Counted from the first letter of the stretch, positions 6,753 to 15,574 are shown. The stretch: 64,000 nucleotides of DNA from Haloarcula pelagica (GCF_030127105.1 NZ_CP126161.1:930001-994000); one strand, 5' to 3'. Notes: generated by a model not told the origin, from the sequence alone. Made by a program: numbers and translations.

Positions 6753-8849
6753 TTACTGCGGGCTCGGGCTGCCGCCCTGGCGGCCGACCTCGTGTTCGAG
6801 GGCCTTGCCCGTGATGGACTTCAGGCGGTCGACCAGCGAGTCCTTCTCGGTCTCGCCCGACAGCGCGACCTCCAGGACCTCCGAGATGTGGGAGACGGGG
6901 ACGATCTCGATCATGTCCTCGTACTCCTCTTCGATCATCACGTCCTGGGTGTTGGCCTCGGGGATGATGACCGTATCCAGACCGGCCTTGGCGGCGGCCT
7001 CGATCTTGTGGGTGACACCGCCGACCGGGAGCACGTCACCCCGCACGGAGAGCGAGCCGGTCATCGCGATGTTCTGCTCGACCGGGGCGTCCTCCAGCGC
7101 GGAGATGACGGCCGTCGCGACGGTGATCGAGGCGGAGTCGCCGTCGACACCGCCCTCCCCGGCCTGGACGAACTGGATGTGCACGTCCTTCTCGGAGATG
7201 TCCTCGTCGCTGAACTTCTTGATGATCGCCGAGACGTTCTGGACGGCCTCCTCGGCCATCTCCTGGAGCTGGCCGGTCGCGATGACCTGGCCCGGACCCT
7301 GCGAGGGCGTGACCTCGGCCATCACGGGGAGGACGATCCCGCTGTCCTCGCCCATCACGGCCAGGCCGTTGACGCGACCGACGACATCGCCCTGGTTGAC
7401 CGTCAGCTCGTAGTCCTTGCGGCGCTCGATGTAGTTGTCCGCGAGCTGTTGCTCGATGGAGCGCGAGCGGCGCTTGGCCTGGAGCACGTCGGCGCGCGTG
7501 GTGTTGTCCTTGTCCTCGGCGCGAGCGATGTCGCCCGCGACCCGAACGAGGCCACCCAGGTCACGGAACTTCAGGGTGAGGTGGCCCTTCCGGCCCGCGC
7601 GGCGGCGGGCTTCGAGGATGAGCTCCTCGACTGCCTGCTCGGTGAAGTGGGGGAGCCGCCCGTCGTTCTCGACCTCCTGGGCGACGAACCGAGCGTACTT
7701 CCGGCGCATCTCGGGGTCGTCCTCGATGGTGTCGTCCATGTACACCTCGTAGCCGTACCCCTTGATCCGGGAGCGCAGCGCCGGGTGCATGTTCTCCATC
7801 GCGTCTAGGTTCCCGGCCGCGATCATGATGAAGTCACAGGGGACGGGCTCGGTCTGGACCATCGCGCCCGAGGAGCGCTCGGACTGGCCCGTGATCGAGA
7901 ACTCGCCCTCCTGGATCGCCGTCATCAGCTTCTGCTGGCTGCGGATGTCCAGGGTGTTGATCTCGTCGACGAACAGGACACCCTTGTTGGCCTTGTGGAT
8001 GGCGCCGGCCTCCACGCGGTCGTGGCTGGGGGTCTCCATGCCGCCGGACTGGAACGGGTCGTGGCGCACGTCGCCCAGCAGCGCACCCGCGTGGGCACCG
8101 GTCGCGTCCTCGAAGGGCGCGGTCTTCTGGCTGGCGTTGCTGATCAGGAGGTTCGGGATCATCGCGTCGCTGCCCCGCGAGCCGTAGCGGAACGCGAGGT
8201 AGATGACACCCGCCGCCAGGATACCCAGCAGGATCTGCTGGGCGATGATCAGCGAGTAGCCGATGACGATGGCGATGATGATCCACATCAGGAAGGTCCG
8301 CATCTGGTTGCGCTTGCGGGCTTCCTCCTTGTGGGCGTCGACGATCTGTTCGCCCTTCCCGCTTGGCACGGTCCGGACCTTGGGCTCGTTGCCGTCGTCG
8401 GGGTTGTGATAGACCAGAACGTCCTGTAGCTCCTCGCGGGGGAGCAACTGACTCATCGCTTTGGCCAGCATCGACTTGCCCGTCCCGGGCGAGCCGATCA
8501 TCATGACGTGCCGGCGCTGTTTGGCTGCTTTCTTGATCACGTCTCGGGCGTGGTCCTGCCCGATGACCTGATCGACGAGACGGTCGGGGACCTCGATATC
8601 GGCGGTCGAATCGATGTCGAGACCACCGAGCAGGTCTTCCTCCTCGCCGTCGAGGTTGCTCTCTCCCTCGACTTCGACATCGCTCCCGAGGGTCGTCCCC
8701 TCGTCGTCGCTACCTGGCTCGTCGACGGTCGGCTCTGACACCTGCTCGTCGCTCGCCTCGGCAGGGCTGTCGGCCGCCGTGGCCTCGCCGGCATCGGCGT
8801 CCTCCCGGCCGGCGTCGGGAGCCGCGTCGTGTTCGGTATTGTCGCTCAT
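6753..8849 (-). CDS. lonB: membrane-anchored archaeal Lon protease
   Basis: LonB is an ATP-dependent serine protease that degrades misfolded and regulatory proteins at the inner face of the membrane. The 698-residue chain has an acidic N-terminus, Walker A GSPGTGKS (119-126), a two-helix membrane hairpin (about 186-221) inserted in the AAA+ module, Walker B VLFVDE (291-296), and a C-terminal protease domain with the Ser572 (GDSAS) and Lys615 (THK) dyad. The start at 8849 is chosen because the frame upstream is only the antisense of nadM. A TATA box lies about 45 nt upstream. Confidence 0.95.
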   Translation of the reverse strand: MSDNTEHDAAPDAGREDADAGEATAADSPAEASDEQVSEPTVDEPGSDDEGTTLGSDVEVEGESNLDGEEEDLLGGLDIDSTADIEVPDRLVDQVIGQDHARDVIKKAAKQRRHVMMIGSPGTGKSMLAKAMSQLLPREELQDVLVYHNPDDGNEPKVRTVPSGKGEQIVDAHKEEARKRNQMRTFLMWIIIAIVIGYSLIIAQQILLGILAAGVIYLAFRYGSRGSDAMIPNLLISNASQKTAPFEDATGAHAGALLGDVRHDPFQSGGMETPSHDRVEAGAIHKANKGVLFVDEINTLDIRSQQKLMTAIQEGEFSITGQSERSSGAMVQTEPVPCDFIMIAAGNLDAMENMHPALRSRIKGYGYEVYMDDTIEDDPEMRRKYARFVAQEVENDGRLPHFTEQAVEELILEARRRAGRKGHLTLKFRDLGGLVRVAGDIARAEDKDNTTRADVLQAKRRSRSIEQQLADNYIERRKDYELTVNQGDVVGRVNGLAVMGEDSGIVLPVMAEVTPSQGPGQVIATGQLQEMAEEAVQNVSAIIKKFSDEDISEKDVHIQFVQAGEGGVDGDSASITVATAVISALEDAPVEQNIAMTGSLSVRGDVLPVGGVTHKIEAAAKAGLDTVIIPEANTQDVMIEEEYEDMIEIVPVSHISEVLEVALSGETEKDSLVDRLKSITGKALEHEVGRQGGSPSPQ

Positions 8850-8887
8850 ACAAACGTTGCTAACATCGGATTTCAAGGGCTGTCTAC

Positions 8888-8898
8888 TGATATACTTT
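8888..8898 (-). promoter_or_regulatory. lonB promoter
   Basis: The minus strand reads AAAGTATATCA, a strong archaeal TATA box. Transcription would start near 8866, giving a leader of about 15-20 nt before the lonB ATG. The region is shared with the divergent nadM promoter. Confidence 0.5.
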
Positions 8899-8990
8899 CT
8901 CCCCGTGACCGGCCCCGAGACACCCCGAAAACCGCAAGAAGGCGACCCGATACCATCGAGAGCTGCCGTCCATTCGGAGCCGTCGTCGGG

Positions 8991-8996
8991 TTTATC
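8991..8996 (+). promoter_or_regulatory. nadM promoter
   Basis: TTTATC is centred 27 nt upstream of the nadM ATG at 9021, which predicts a leaderless transcript and supports that start over the upstream in-frame ATG at 8829. Confidence 0.45.
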
Positions 8997-9020
8997 AAAC
9001 CACCAAGCACACAGTGGGGT

Positions 9021-9593
9021 ATGCGTGGGTTCTACATCGGTCGGTTCCAGCCCTATCACGACGGCCATCACGCGATGGTCGATCGGATCACCGACGAGGT
9101 CGACGAACTGGTCCTCGGGATCGGGAGCGCCGACGACTCGCACACGACACACGACCCGTTTACCGCCGGCGAGCGGATCATGATGATCACGAAGGCCGTC
9201 GCCGAGTTCGACCTGACGACGTACGTCGTTCCCTTGGAGGACATCAACCGCAACGCCGTCTGGGTGAGCCACGTCCAGAGCATGTGCCCGGACTTCGACG
9301 TTGCTTACTCGAACAACCCGCTCGTGGTCAGGCTGTTCGAGGAGGGCGGGATCGAGGTGCGCCAGTCGCCGATGTTCGATCGGGACCGCCTCGAAGGCAG
9401 CGAGATCCGCCAGCGGATGATCCACGACGAGTCCTGGCGCGACCGGGTGCCGAGCCCGGTCGTCGACGTTATCGAGGAGATCCACGGCGTCAAGCGCCTC
9501 CAGCACGTCTCGGACACCGATTCGTTGCGGCGCTACACCGCCGAAAGCGAGGACCTCGACGAGCCAGAGGTCGGTGACCCGGCGGACCAATGA
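9021..9593 (+). CDS. nadM: nicotinamide-nucleotide adenylyltransferase
   Basis: NadM joins NMN and ATP to give NAD+. The 190-residue protein begins MRGFYIGRFQPYHDGHH, where GRFQPYHDGH is the nucleotidyltransferase (T/H)xGH signature. The C-terminal segment GSEIRQRM corresponds to the ISSTxxR-like ATP-binding motif of archaeal NadM. The last codons overlap the next gene by 4 nt (ATGA), indicating translational coupling with the SAM hydrolase. An acidic tail extends past the conserved core. Confidence 0.93.
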   Translation: MRGFYIGRFQPYHDGHHAMVDRITDEVDELVLGIGSADDSHTTHDPFTAGERIMMITKAVAEFDLTTYVVPLEDINRNAVWVSHVQSMCPDFDVAYSNNPLVVRLFEEGGIEVRQSPMFDRDRLEGSEIRQRMIHDESWRDRVPSPVVDVIEEIHGVKRLQHVSDTDSLRRYTAESEDLDEPEVGDPADQ

Positions 9594-10345
9594 TCACCCT
9601 CGCGTCGGACTTCGGCACGCCGTACCCGGCCGCCATGCGCGGCGTGATCTGCCAGCGGACCGACGCCCGGATCGAGGACATCGCTCACGACTTCCCCCGG
9701 CAGAACGTCCGTACCGCGGCGTTCTGGCTGACACAGACGCTGCCGTACTTCCCGCCGGCCGTCCACTGCGTGGTCGTCGACCCCGGCGTCGGCACGGACC
9801 GGGACGCGGTCGTCGTCCGCGCAGATGACCACGCCCTCGTGGCGCCCGACAACGGCGTCGTCCTCCCGGCGGCCCGCGAACTGGCCGACACCGTCGAGGT
9901 GTTCACGTGGGCCTACGACGACCCGGCCAGTTCGACGTTCCATGGACGTGATGTCTTCGCGCCCGCGGCGGCCGCGGTCCACGACGCCGGCGTCGACGCC
10001 CTCGGGGATCTGGACCGGACGACGCCCACCGACGACTACGCCGACTTGCGCTTTCCGACGGCCGAGACCGACGACGACGGCGCGACGGGCGAAGTGCTGG
10101 TCGTCGACGGCTTCGGCAACGTCGTCACGAACATCCCTGGATCGGTGCTGGAGGGACGTTTCGGCGACACCGTCCGCGTTGACGGCGAGTCAGTGCCGGT
10201 CCGCCGGGCCTACGCCGCTCTGGACCCCGGCGAGCGGCTGGTGACCGTCGGCAGCCACGGCAACGTCGAACTCGCGGTCAATCGGGGGCGGGGCGACGAG
10301 GCGTTCGGCGTCGGCGTCGGCGACCCGGTCTCCCTGTCGCTGTAG
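9590..10345 (+). CDS. S-adenosyl-L-methionine hydrolase (adenosine-forming), DUF62 family
   Basis: The 251-residue protein is a member of the SAM hydroxide adenosyltransferase family, which hydrolyses SAM to adenosine and methionine and is related to fluorinase and chlorinase. Typical segments are ITLASDFGTPYP at the N-terminus, DPGVGTDRDAVVV, ALVAPDNGVV, FHGRDVFAPAAA and, in the C-terminal barrel, VVDGFGNVVTNIP. A halogenase-specific loop is not apparent. It is coupled to nadM by a 4-nt overlap; adenosine and methionine recycling next to NAD synthesis is a plausible but unproven link. Confidence 0.88.
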   Translation: MITLASDFGTPYPAAMRGVICQRTDARIEDIAHDFPRQNVRTAAFWLTQTLPYFPPAVHCVVVDPGVGTDRDAVVVRADDHALVAPDNGVVLPAARELADTVEVFTWAYDDPASSTFHGRDVFAPAAAAVHDAGVDALGDLDRTTPTDDYADLRFPTAETDDDGATGEVLVVDGFGNVVTNIPGSVLEGRFGDTVRVDGESVPVRRAYAALDPGERLVTVGSHGNVELAVNRGRGDEAFGVGVGDPVSLSL

Positions 10346-10369
10346 CCGAACGATTTCTGCCTGTCACTT

Positions 10370-10385
10370 TTTAGGCAAGACTAAA
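10370..10385. promoter_or_regulatory. DtxR/SirR-type operator, site 1
   Basis: TTTAGGCAAGACTAAA is a 16-bp imperfect dyad (TTTAGG / ACTAAA) of the kind bound by metal-dependent DtxR-family regulators (Idr, SirR) in haloarchaea. It lies 34 bp centre-to-centre from site 2. Confidence 0.5.
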
Positions 10386-10403
10386 ATCGATGGTTTTTTG
10401 TGT

Positions 10404-10419
10404 TTTAGGGTAGCCTAAA
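10404..10419. promoter_or_regulatory. DtxR/SirR-type operator, site 2
   Basis: TTTAGGGTAGCCTAAA is a perfect 6-bp dyad with a 4-bp spacer, matching the general TTAGG-N4-CCTAA form of DtxR-family boxes. No recognisable metal-uptake gene lies on either side, so the pair looks orphaned. Confidence 0.6.
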
Positions 10420-10592
10420 CAGTTGTATGCCGAGTCACCGAGCGGGCTGGCACGCGGCCGAGCGTCGCCGGGGAGAGAGCGTGTCATGCGTAGCCGGCCG
10501 CCCGTTCGCCGCACTCGGACCGAGTTCGACGACAGGGGGTGTCGATCAGGCGCTGTAGTCGTCCAGACTCGGTTCATGGCTGCGCGGCGGTG

Positions 10593-10730
10593 CTACCGTG
10601 GGCACGGTCTGCCGCCGCACACACGAGTGCCGACTCGTGTCTGTCCCATCTTCTCGCCCGCGAACGCGGGCAGCCCGGACTCTCCCAGCAGTTTTCCGTC
10701 GTCGACGTGGACGCCGATCAGACGTGTGTC
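10593..10730 (-). pseudogene. decayed reading frame, unknown origin
   Basis: Read on the minus strand, this segment encodes LIGVHVDDGKLLGESGLPAF followed by a short tail and a TAG at 10593-10595. The composition looks like a halophilic protein, unlike the surrounding frames, but there is no start and the frame opens inside a stretch with stops. It may be the continuation of the fragment at 10751-10924 after a frameshift. I recognise no family. Confidence 0.25.
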
Positions 10731-10750
10731 TCGACAGTGGGGGCCCCGTC

Positions 10751-10924
10751 CTAGATCGTCTCCCGCTCGAAGTCCGGGAGAGCGACATCGTCGTCAGATG
10801 CCACAGCAGAGTCGGGCCGAACGCCGCCGATCCTCCCGCCGAGACCGATCGCCGCCGCCTCGCTCGATCCCAGTTGCTCCTCGCTCGTGGCACCCTGGAC
10901 CTTCCGGAGACAGCCAGGTATACG
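10751..10924 (-). pseudogene. fragment resembling the N-terminus of an APC-type permease
   Basis: Between in-frame stops at 10925 and 10751 the minus strand encodes 57 residues including SEEQLGSSEAAAIGLGGRIG. This resembles the start of amino-acid/polyamine/cation permeases, where a segment like AIGLGGMIGGGIF opens the first helix; compare AIGLGTMIAAGIF in the intact gene at 47.1-49.4 kb. After the Gly-rich turn the hydrophobic helix is lost and the frame soon ends. It is interpreted as a relic; the similarity is short and not conclusive. Confidence 0.3.
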
Positions 10925-11009
10925 CTACGGAGGCCACTGGCAGTTCGATTCGCCGATAAAAAGTCGGGTGGTGAACGCGAATCGTCGGTCGGCGACGCGC
11001 TGTGCCGGC

Positions 11010-12590
11010 TTACGACGACGAGATCACGTCGTCGATACGGACGATCATCGTCGCGGCCTCGGTCGCCGAGTCGACGGCTTCGCGCTTGACCGCGGCGGGG
11101 TCGAGGATGCCGTACTCGACGGGGTCACCGACGACGCCCGTCTGGCCCTCGCTGATGATGCCGGCGATGCCCTCGCTCTCGTGTTCCGAGCGGAGGTCGA
11201 CGAGCGCGTCGATGGCGTCCAGGCCGGTGTTCTCCGCGAGCGTGCGGGGGAGCACGTCGACGGCGTCGGCGAAGGCCTCGACGGCCAGCTGCTTGCGGCC
11301 CTCGATGGACGCGGCTTCGCTGCGGATCTCGTCGGCGATCGCGATCTCGGTCGCACCCGCGCCGGGGACGACGCCGCCCTTGTCCAGGGCTGCGACGACG
11401 ACATCCAGCGCGTCGGTCAGCGCGCGCTCGATCTCGTCAACCACGTGGTCGGTCGAGCCGCGAGCGAAGACGGTGACGGACTTGGCCGCGGCGCCGCCGC
11501 GGATGAACGTCACGTCGTCGTCACCGTGTTTCTCGACGGTGACGCTGTCGGCATGGCCCAGTGCGTCCTCGGTCAGGTCCTCGACGGAGCCGACCCGCTT
11601 TGCGCCGGTCGTCTCGACGATGTCTTTCGCGGTCGAGGAGTCGACGCTCTTTGCGGCGAAGACGCCCTCCTTGGCGAGGGTCGACGCGACCAGGTCGGAG
11701 ACGCCGTCGGTGACGAAGACCACGTCGGCCCCGCTGTCGACGATCGCTTTCGCGTAGCCCTGGAGTTCCTGCTGCTCGGCGTCCAGCGCGGCGTTGAGCT
11801 CGTCGACGTTCGTGACGTTGTAGCTGGCGTCGATGTTGCTCTCCCGAACTTCGAGCTCGGCGTCGACGACGGCGATCTCGGCGTCCTCGACCGAGGTCGG
11901 CATGTTGTCGTGGACCGGCGTCTCGTCGATGATGACGCCCTCGACCAGTTCCGTCGCCGAGGAAGCCGCACCCGTCTGGGTGTGGATCTCGATGTTGTCA
12001 CGGACGACGCCGTTGTCGGTCTTGGCGTGGCGGACGGCGTCGACGACGACCTCGGCCAGTCGGTGAGCCTCGACATCGCCGGTGCCTTTGCCGGTCATCG
12101 AGGACTCGGCGACTTCGACGAGTGTGTCGTCGTCCAGGTCGACATCGAGGACGTTCTCCTCGATGGATTCCTGGGCGAGCTGGGCCGCGGCGTGATAGCC
12201 CTCGACGATCGTCGTCGGGTGGACATCGTCGTCGAGCAGGTCCTCTGCCTTCGCCAGCAGTTCGCCGGCCAGCACAGACGCGGTCGTCGTGCCGTCGCCG
12301 ACCTCGTCCTCCTGGGTCTGGGCGACTTCGACGATCATCTGTGCCGCGGGGTGTTCGATGTCCATCTCCGAGAGGATGGTCGCGCCGTCGTTGGTGATGA
12401 CGACATCCCCGTCGTCGGAGACGAGCATCTTGTCCATTCCGCGGGGGCCAAGCGTCGTACGTACCGACTCGCTGACGGCCTTCCCGGCGGAGATGTTCGA
12501 CGACTGTGCGTCCTTGCCGTGTGTGCGCTGGGCGTCCTCGTCGAGAATGAAGAGGGGCTGGCCGCCCATGCGTCGCTGGCCAGATGACAT
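11010..12590 (-). CDS. thermosome (group II chaperonin) subunit without a GGM tail
   Basis: The 526-residue subunit of the archaeal CCT-type chaperonin folds proteins in a double ring using [33 protein letters not shown], the nucleotide motif GDGTTT near residue 100 and [12 protein letters not shown] are family hallmarks. It ends at IDDVISSS, without the Gly/Met-rich C-terminal repeats common in haloarchaeal subunits, and is shorter than those, so it resembles the tailless third subunit type (such as CCT3 of Haloferax). The promoter has a heat-shock-like CGAA element. The minus strand here is the true coding strand; the long frame opposite is a shadow. Confidence 0.95.
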   Translation of the reverse strand: MSSGQRRMGGQPLFILDEDAQRTHGKDAQSSNISAGKAVSESVRTTLGPRGMDKMLVSDDGDVVITNDGATILSEMDIEHPAAQMIVEVAQTQEDEVGDGTTTASVLAGELLAKAEDLLDDDVHPTTIVEGYHAAAQLAQESIEENVLDVDLDDDTLVEVAESSMTGKGTGDVEAHRLAEVVVDAVRHAKTDNGVVRDNIEIHTQTGAASSATELVEGVIIDETPVHDNMPTSVEDAEIAVVDAELEVRESNIDASYNVTNVDELNAALDAEQQELQGYAKAIVDSGADVVFVTDGVSDLVASTLAKEGVFAAKSVDSSTAKDIVETTGAKRVGSVEDLTEDALGHADSVTVEKHGDDDVTFIRGGAAAKSVTVFARGSTDHVVDEIERALTDALDVVVAALDKGGVVPGAGATEIAIADEIRSEAASIEGRKQLAVEAFADAVDVLPRTLAENTGLDAIDALVDLRSEHESEGIAGIISEGQTGVVGDPVEYGILDPAAVKREAVDSATEAATMIVRIDDVISSS

Positions 12591-12627
12591 ATGTGGGTTA
12601 CCTCACCTAAGACATCGCAAGCGGTTC

Positions 12628-12642
12628 TATATAAATCCTTCG
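12628..12642 (-). promoter_or_regulatory. thermosome promoter with heat-shock-like CGAA element
   Basis: The minus strand reads CGAAGGATTTATATAG: a TATA box (12628-12637) preceded by CGAA (12639-12642). In the Haloferax cct1 promoter a CGAA element beside the TATA box contributes to heat induction, so stress induction is likely here. The predicted start is about 15-20 nt upstream of the ATG. Confidence 0.55.
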
Positions 12643-12735
12643 AACAGGACCGTCCCGACACCCCCGGACGACGGCGGTTCGACCGCCACCGACCCCGGCG
12701 ATGGTTTAATGCGGCGGTGCCCGTACCGTTCGGTG

Positions 12736-13539
12736 ATGCTCGAACTGGAGCACGGGTTCCGCATCGTCGACGTGGCGGGGCGGATCGAACCCGAGGAGAG
12801 TCGCCGTCCGCGGCCCGGGATCGGCGGCGCCGAGCAGTTCGAGCGGGAGATGCGCCAGGCAGGCATCACGCGGGCGCTGGTCCACCCGAGCACGCGCGAG
12901 GGGAGCTACCTGAAGGTAAACAACGCCGTCGCCAGGACGACCGTCGGCCGCCCGCTGGTCGCGCTCGCCCGGCTGAACGGCGTCCGCGCGGTCGGAGACG
13001 GGCCGACTGCGGCGCTCCGGAACTTCACGAGCAGCCGCGGCCCCGACCACGTCTCGCCCGAGGACATCGAGCAGTTCGCGTACGACGAGCGGTTCGGCGG
13101 CTTCGCCCTCGATCCGGCCGAGGACGGCCTCCCCGACGAGGCGGTGCTGGCGGAACTCTCGGCCGTCTCACAGCCGATACTGGTCCACGGCGGCGAGCGG
13201 TTCCCCCCGTCGGCGGTCGCCGAGTCGCTGCTTGACGGGGCCGTTCCGGTCGTCCTGGCCCACTTCGGGGCCCACCCGTTGCGGCGGGACCTGATGGCCG
13301 AGGCGATCGACCTGCTCGACAGCTACGAGGGGCTCTATCTCGACACGAGCGTCGTCCGGTACCGTGACCCGTTGGAGCGCGCAATCCGCGAACACCCGGA
13401 TCGGGTGTGTTTCGGCAGCGGCGCACCCGACACCCATCCCAACGTCGCGGTGATGGAGATTCTCACGCTGGACGTGCCCGAAGACGCCATGAAGAAGGTC
13501 TTCTCGAACAACCCCGCGCGGGTCTTCGACCCACTCTAG
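12736..13539 (+). CDS. amidohydrolase-2-family TIM-barrel hydrolase
   Basis: The 267-residue protein has an amidohydrolase-like barrel. [12 protein letters not shown] and [14 protein letters not shown] resemble metal-binding strands, [10 protein letters not shown] and [12 protein letters not shown] the substrate-side strands, and [13 protein letters not shown] is the usual end helix of the ACMSD/amidohydrolase-2 family. The first metal-site HxH is not obvious ([12 protein letters not shown] at the N-terminus), so catalytic competence is uncertain. The ATG at 12736 is chosen because the long upstream extension is antisense to the thermosome gene. It converges with the next gene and shares the stop palindrome CTAG (13536-13539). 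Confidence 0.75.
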   Translation: MLELEHGFRIVDVAGRIEPEESRRPRPGIGGAEQFEREMRQAGITRALVHPSTREGSYLKVNNAVARTTVGRPLVALARLNGVRAVGDGPTAALRNFTSSRGPDHVSPEDIEQFAYDERFGGFALDPAEDGLPDEAVLAELSAVSQPILVHGGERFPPSAVAESLLDGAVPVVLAHFGAHPLRRDLMAEAIDLLDSYEGLYLDTSVVRYRDPLERAIREHPDRVCFGSGAPDTHPNVAVMEILTLDVPEDAMKKVFSNNPARVFDPL

Positions 13540-13811
13540 GCGTCGAGGGCGTCGGCGATCGCTTCGAGTTCTCCCTTGCGGAACGGTCGCTCGCTCTCGC
13601 TTGGGTCGTCCGTGTCGAGTACACCGATCGCGGAGAGGGCGCCCGCCCGCATCTGTGGTTTCGACGGCAGCGATCCCGTATCGATGTCGTAGCCGACCGC
13701 CTCACACAGCGCCGCGAGGTCCTCTTTGGTGAACGTGGCGGAGATCTCGCGCTCGAACCGCCCCGTGGCCGCTCTGATGTCGTTCCTGAGTTCGTCGACA
13801 GTCCGTGTCAC
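13536..13811 (-). CDS. small uncharacterised haloarchaeal protein
   Basis: From a GTG at 13811 this gives about 91 residues starting [20 protein letters not shown]. It looks largely helical and acidic ([20 protein letters not shown]), with a pattern reminiscent of small haloarchaeal domains of unknown function. An upstream GTG (13835) or the open frame to 13874 would add residues with non-coding-like composition, so the shorter start is preferred. No catalytic or metal motif is seen. It is convergent with the amidohydrolase and downstream of the glycosyltransferase on the same strand. Confidence 0.6.
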   Translation of the reverse strand: MTRTVDELRNDIRAATGRFEREISATFTKEDLAALCEAVGYDIDTGSLPSKPQMRAGALSAIGVLDTDDPSESERPFRKGELEAIADALDA

Positions 13812-13880
13812 ACCGTCGAGAGGGGCCAGCGCCACCTGTCGGTTCCGGTTCCGCCGCGGGGACGGCCCGCACACACGCCG

Positions 13881-14783
13881 TCAGCGCCAGTCGTAGACGG
13901 TCACGGCCCGGTCGGCCCGCTCCGAGCGCCCGTTCGGGTTGCGGCGGCTGGTGCGGTCCCGGACCGAGGCGAGCAGTCCGTCTTTGATCCCAACGCCGAC
14001 ACCGCCAAGCACCGACCGCCCGGTGCCAAGCCACTCCGAGAGCGTCGTTTCGTTTCTGAGGACGCCGGTGAGCGCGTCCGCTCCGTCCCGGCCCGCGTGG
14101 CTGGCGATCCGCCGGACGACGGTCGGCCGGAGGCCGTAGTTTTTCACCAGCCGATAGGTCAGAGAGCGGTACTTGCTCCCCCAGTCGGTCGCGAGCATGC
14201 CGCCGTCGGACTCGAACTCCCGGCTGGCGGTCATCGAAGCGTCCCAGATGACCTCGCGACCGGTTCCCGAGAGCCGGTGTGCCAGATCGCGGGCACCGCC
14301 GACAGTGAGGTACTCGTCGAAGCCGTCCAGCGCGTTCAGTACCTCCCGACGGAACGCGACGTTGCCCGGGTTGAAGTAGGTCACTTGCCGGCCGGCGATC
14401 GTCCGCATCTCCTTGCTGTCGGTCGTCAGGCCGGCCGTGAGGCGTTCGTGTGTCGGCCCGGTAACGACCGCGCCGGCGGCGAGGCCGGAGCGAACAGCCT
14501 CGGCCCAGCCGTCGCCGACCGAGAGGGTCTGATCGACCAGTGCGACCGCGTCCCCGGTGACCCTGTCGAGCCCGGCGTTCCGTGCGGTGTTGACCGACCG
14601 GTCGGCGATCTCGACCAGCACCGACACGTCGTCGCGGTCCCTGACCATCCCGGTCGTCCCGTCGGCCGAGGGGCCGTTGACGACGATCACCTCCGCGTCC
14701 GGGACGTGCTCGGCGAGTGCGTCCAGACAGCCGGCGAGTTCCTCCCGGCCGTTCAGTGTCGGGACCACCACCGATAGCTCCAT
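13881..14783 (-). CDS. family 2 glycosyltransferase (GT-A fold)
   Basis: The 300-residue protein begins MELSVVVPTLNGREELAGCL, the classical GT2 nucleotide-sugar entry, followed by EVIVVNGPSADGT and ARNAGLDRVTGDAVALVDQ, in which the DxD-like position is VDQ. FNPGNVAFRREVLNALDGFDEYL and the GARDLAHRL segment are the acceptor-side motifs. No transmembrane anchor is seen. It probably transfers a sugar to a lipid or protein glycan. It lies downstream of a methyltransferase on the same strand with an 86-bp gap. The longer open frame reaching 15581 is antisense or shadow sequence and is not used. Confidence 0.88.
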   Translation of the reverse strand: MELSVVVPTLNGREELAGCLDALAEHVPDAEVIVVNGPSADGTTGMVRDRDDVSVLVEIADRSVNTARNAGLDRVTGDAVALVDQTLSVGDGWAEAVRSGLAAGAVVTGPTHERLTAGLTTDSKEMRTIAGRQVTYFNPGNVAFRREVLNALDGFDEYLTVGGARDLAHRLSGTGREVIWDASMTASREFESDGGMLATDWGSKYRSLTYRLVKNYGLRPTVVRRIASHAGRDGADALTGVLRNETTLSEWLGTGRSVLGGVGVGIKDGLLASVRDRTSRRNPNGRSERADRAVTVYDWR

Positions 14784-14869
14784 GGTATCCGGTAGTTCGC
14801 CGGAACCGCATAAACCCCGCGGGCGACCTGCCACCGACGCGCGAGCGCGCCACCTCCGGTAACCGCGGC

Positions 14870-15574
14870 CTAGACGTGTGTGTTCCAGTACGAGACCGAC
14901 GCGATCTTCTCGCCCAGCGGCGTCCCGCCGATGACGGTGTCGATCGAGCGGAACGAGGCGGCGAGTTCGTTGGGGATCTTCCGGTAGAAACCGTAGGGAA
15001 GCACCCAGTCGTGGGTCGCCTCGGTCAGTTCCAGCCCGGCGCCGTCGAGCAGCCGGTCGACCTCCCACCGGGAGTAGAGCCGCGACCCCATCGGGAGCGC
15101 CCAGTTGTAGGTCGAGCGGGTCGAGAACCGGTTGAACGTGTCGAAGACCACTTGCTCTTTGGCGACGCGGCGCATCTCGGCGAGGAAGGCCGCGGGCGTG
15201 TCCGCCAGGTGGAAAAACCGCATCGCGAGCACCGCGTCGAAGTGGTCGTCGGGGAACGGGAGGCGGGCGGCGTCGCCGCGCATGAACTCGACGTGGTCGT
15301 CGACCCCGGCCGCGGCGGCCTTCTGGCGTCCCTGCTGGAGCATCGGCCCGGAGATGTCCAGGCCGACGATGTCGGCGCCTCGCTCGGCGAGCATGACGGT
15401 AAACCGTCCGGTACCACAGGCCACTTCGAGGATGCTCCGGTCGTCGACCGGCCCGAGCGCGTCGAGGACAGCCTGTTTCTCGCGGCGGTCGATGAGCCGG
15501 CCACCGCGGGAGAACCGCTTGTCGTCGTACTCCTCGGCGACGTTGTCGGCCTGGTACCACTCCTGCCCTTTCAC
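14870..15574 (-). CDS. class I SAM-dependent methyltransferase
   Basis: The 234-residue protein has the Rossmann motif I ILEVACGTGRFT, motif II acid in IVGLDISGPML, motif III FMRGDAARLPFPDDHFDAV and motif IV MRFFHLADTP, typical of methyltransferase type 11. The C-terminal half (SRWEVDRLLDGAGL) is the common lid. The substrate cannot be told; its position next to a GT2 glycosyltransferase suggests modification of a lipid or glycan. A TTTTATTC box about 25 nt upstream (near 15600) is a plausible promoter. Confidence 0.87.
   Translation of the reverse strand: MKGQEWYQADNVAEEYDDKRFSRGGRLIDRREKQAVLDALGPVDDRSILEVACGTGRFTVMLAERGADIVGLDISGPMLQQGRQKAAAAGVDDHVEFMRGDAARLPFPDDHFDAVLAMRFFHLADTPAAFLAEMRRVAKEQVVFDTFNRFSTRSTYNWALPMGSRLYSRWEVDRLLDGAGLELTEATHDWVLPYGFYRKIPNELAASFRSIDTVIGGTPLGEKIASVSYWNTHV

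Larger units (their letters stand above)
10346..11009. other. 664-bp gene-free stretch with operators and decayed frames
   Basis: No intact gene is visible between the SAM hydrolase and thermosome genes, which point toward each other. The left end is AT-rich and holds two DtxR-type dyads. From about 10593 to 10927 the minus strand has short coding-like frames interrupted by stops and shifts. The remaining frames have the Arg/Ser/Pro-rich composition typical of non-coding GC-rich DNA. Confidence 0.6.

Noticed and set aside
8850-9590. Extension of LonB to 945 residues
   Set aside because: The extra N-terminal sequence is the antisense of nadM; the TATA box and the acidic MSDNTEHD start place LonB at 8849.
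10887-12587. 566-residue frame antisense to the thermosome gene
   Set aside because: It mirrors the thermosome codons on the other strand (high Val/Asp/Gly from GC-rich third positions), has no recognisable domain, and the minus-strand gene is an unmistakable chaperonin.
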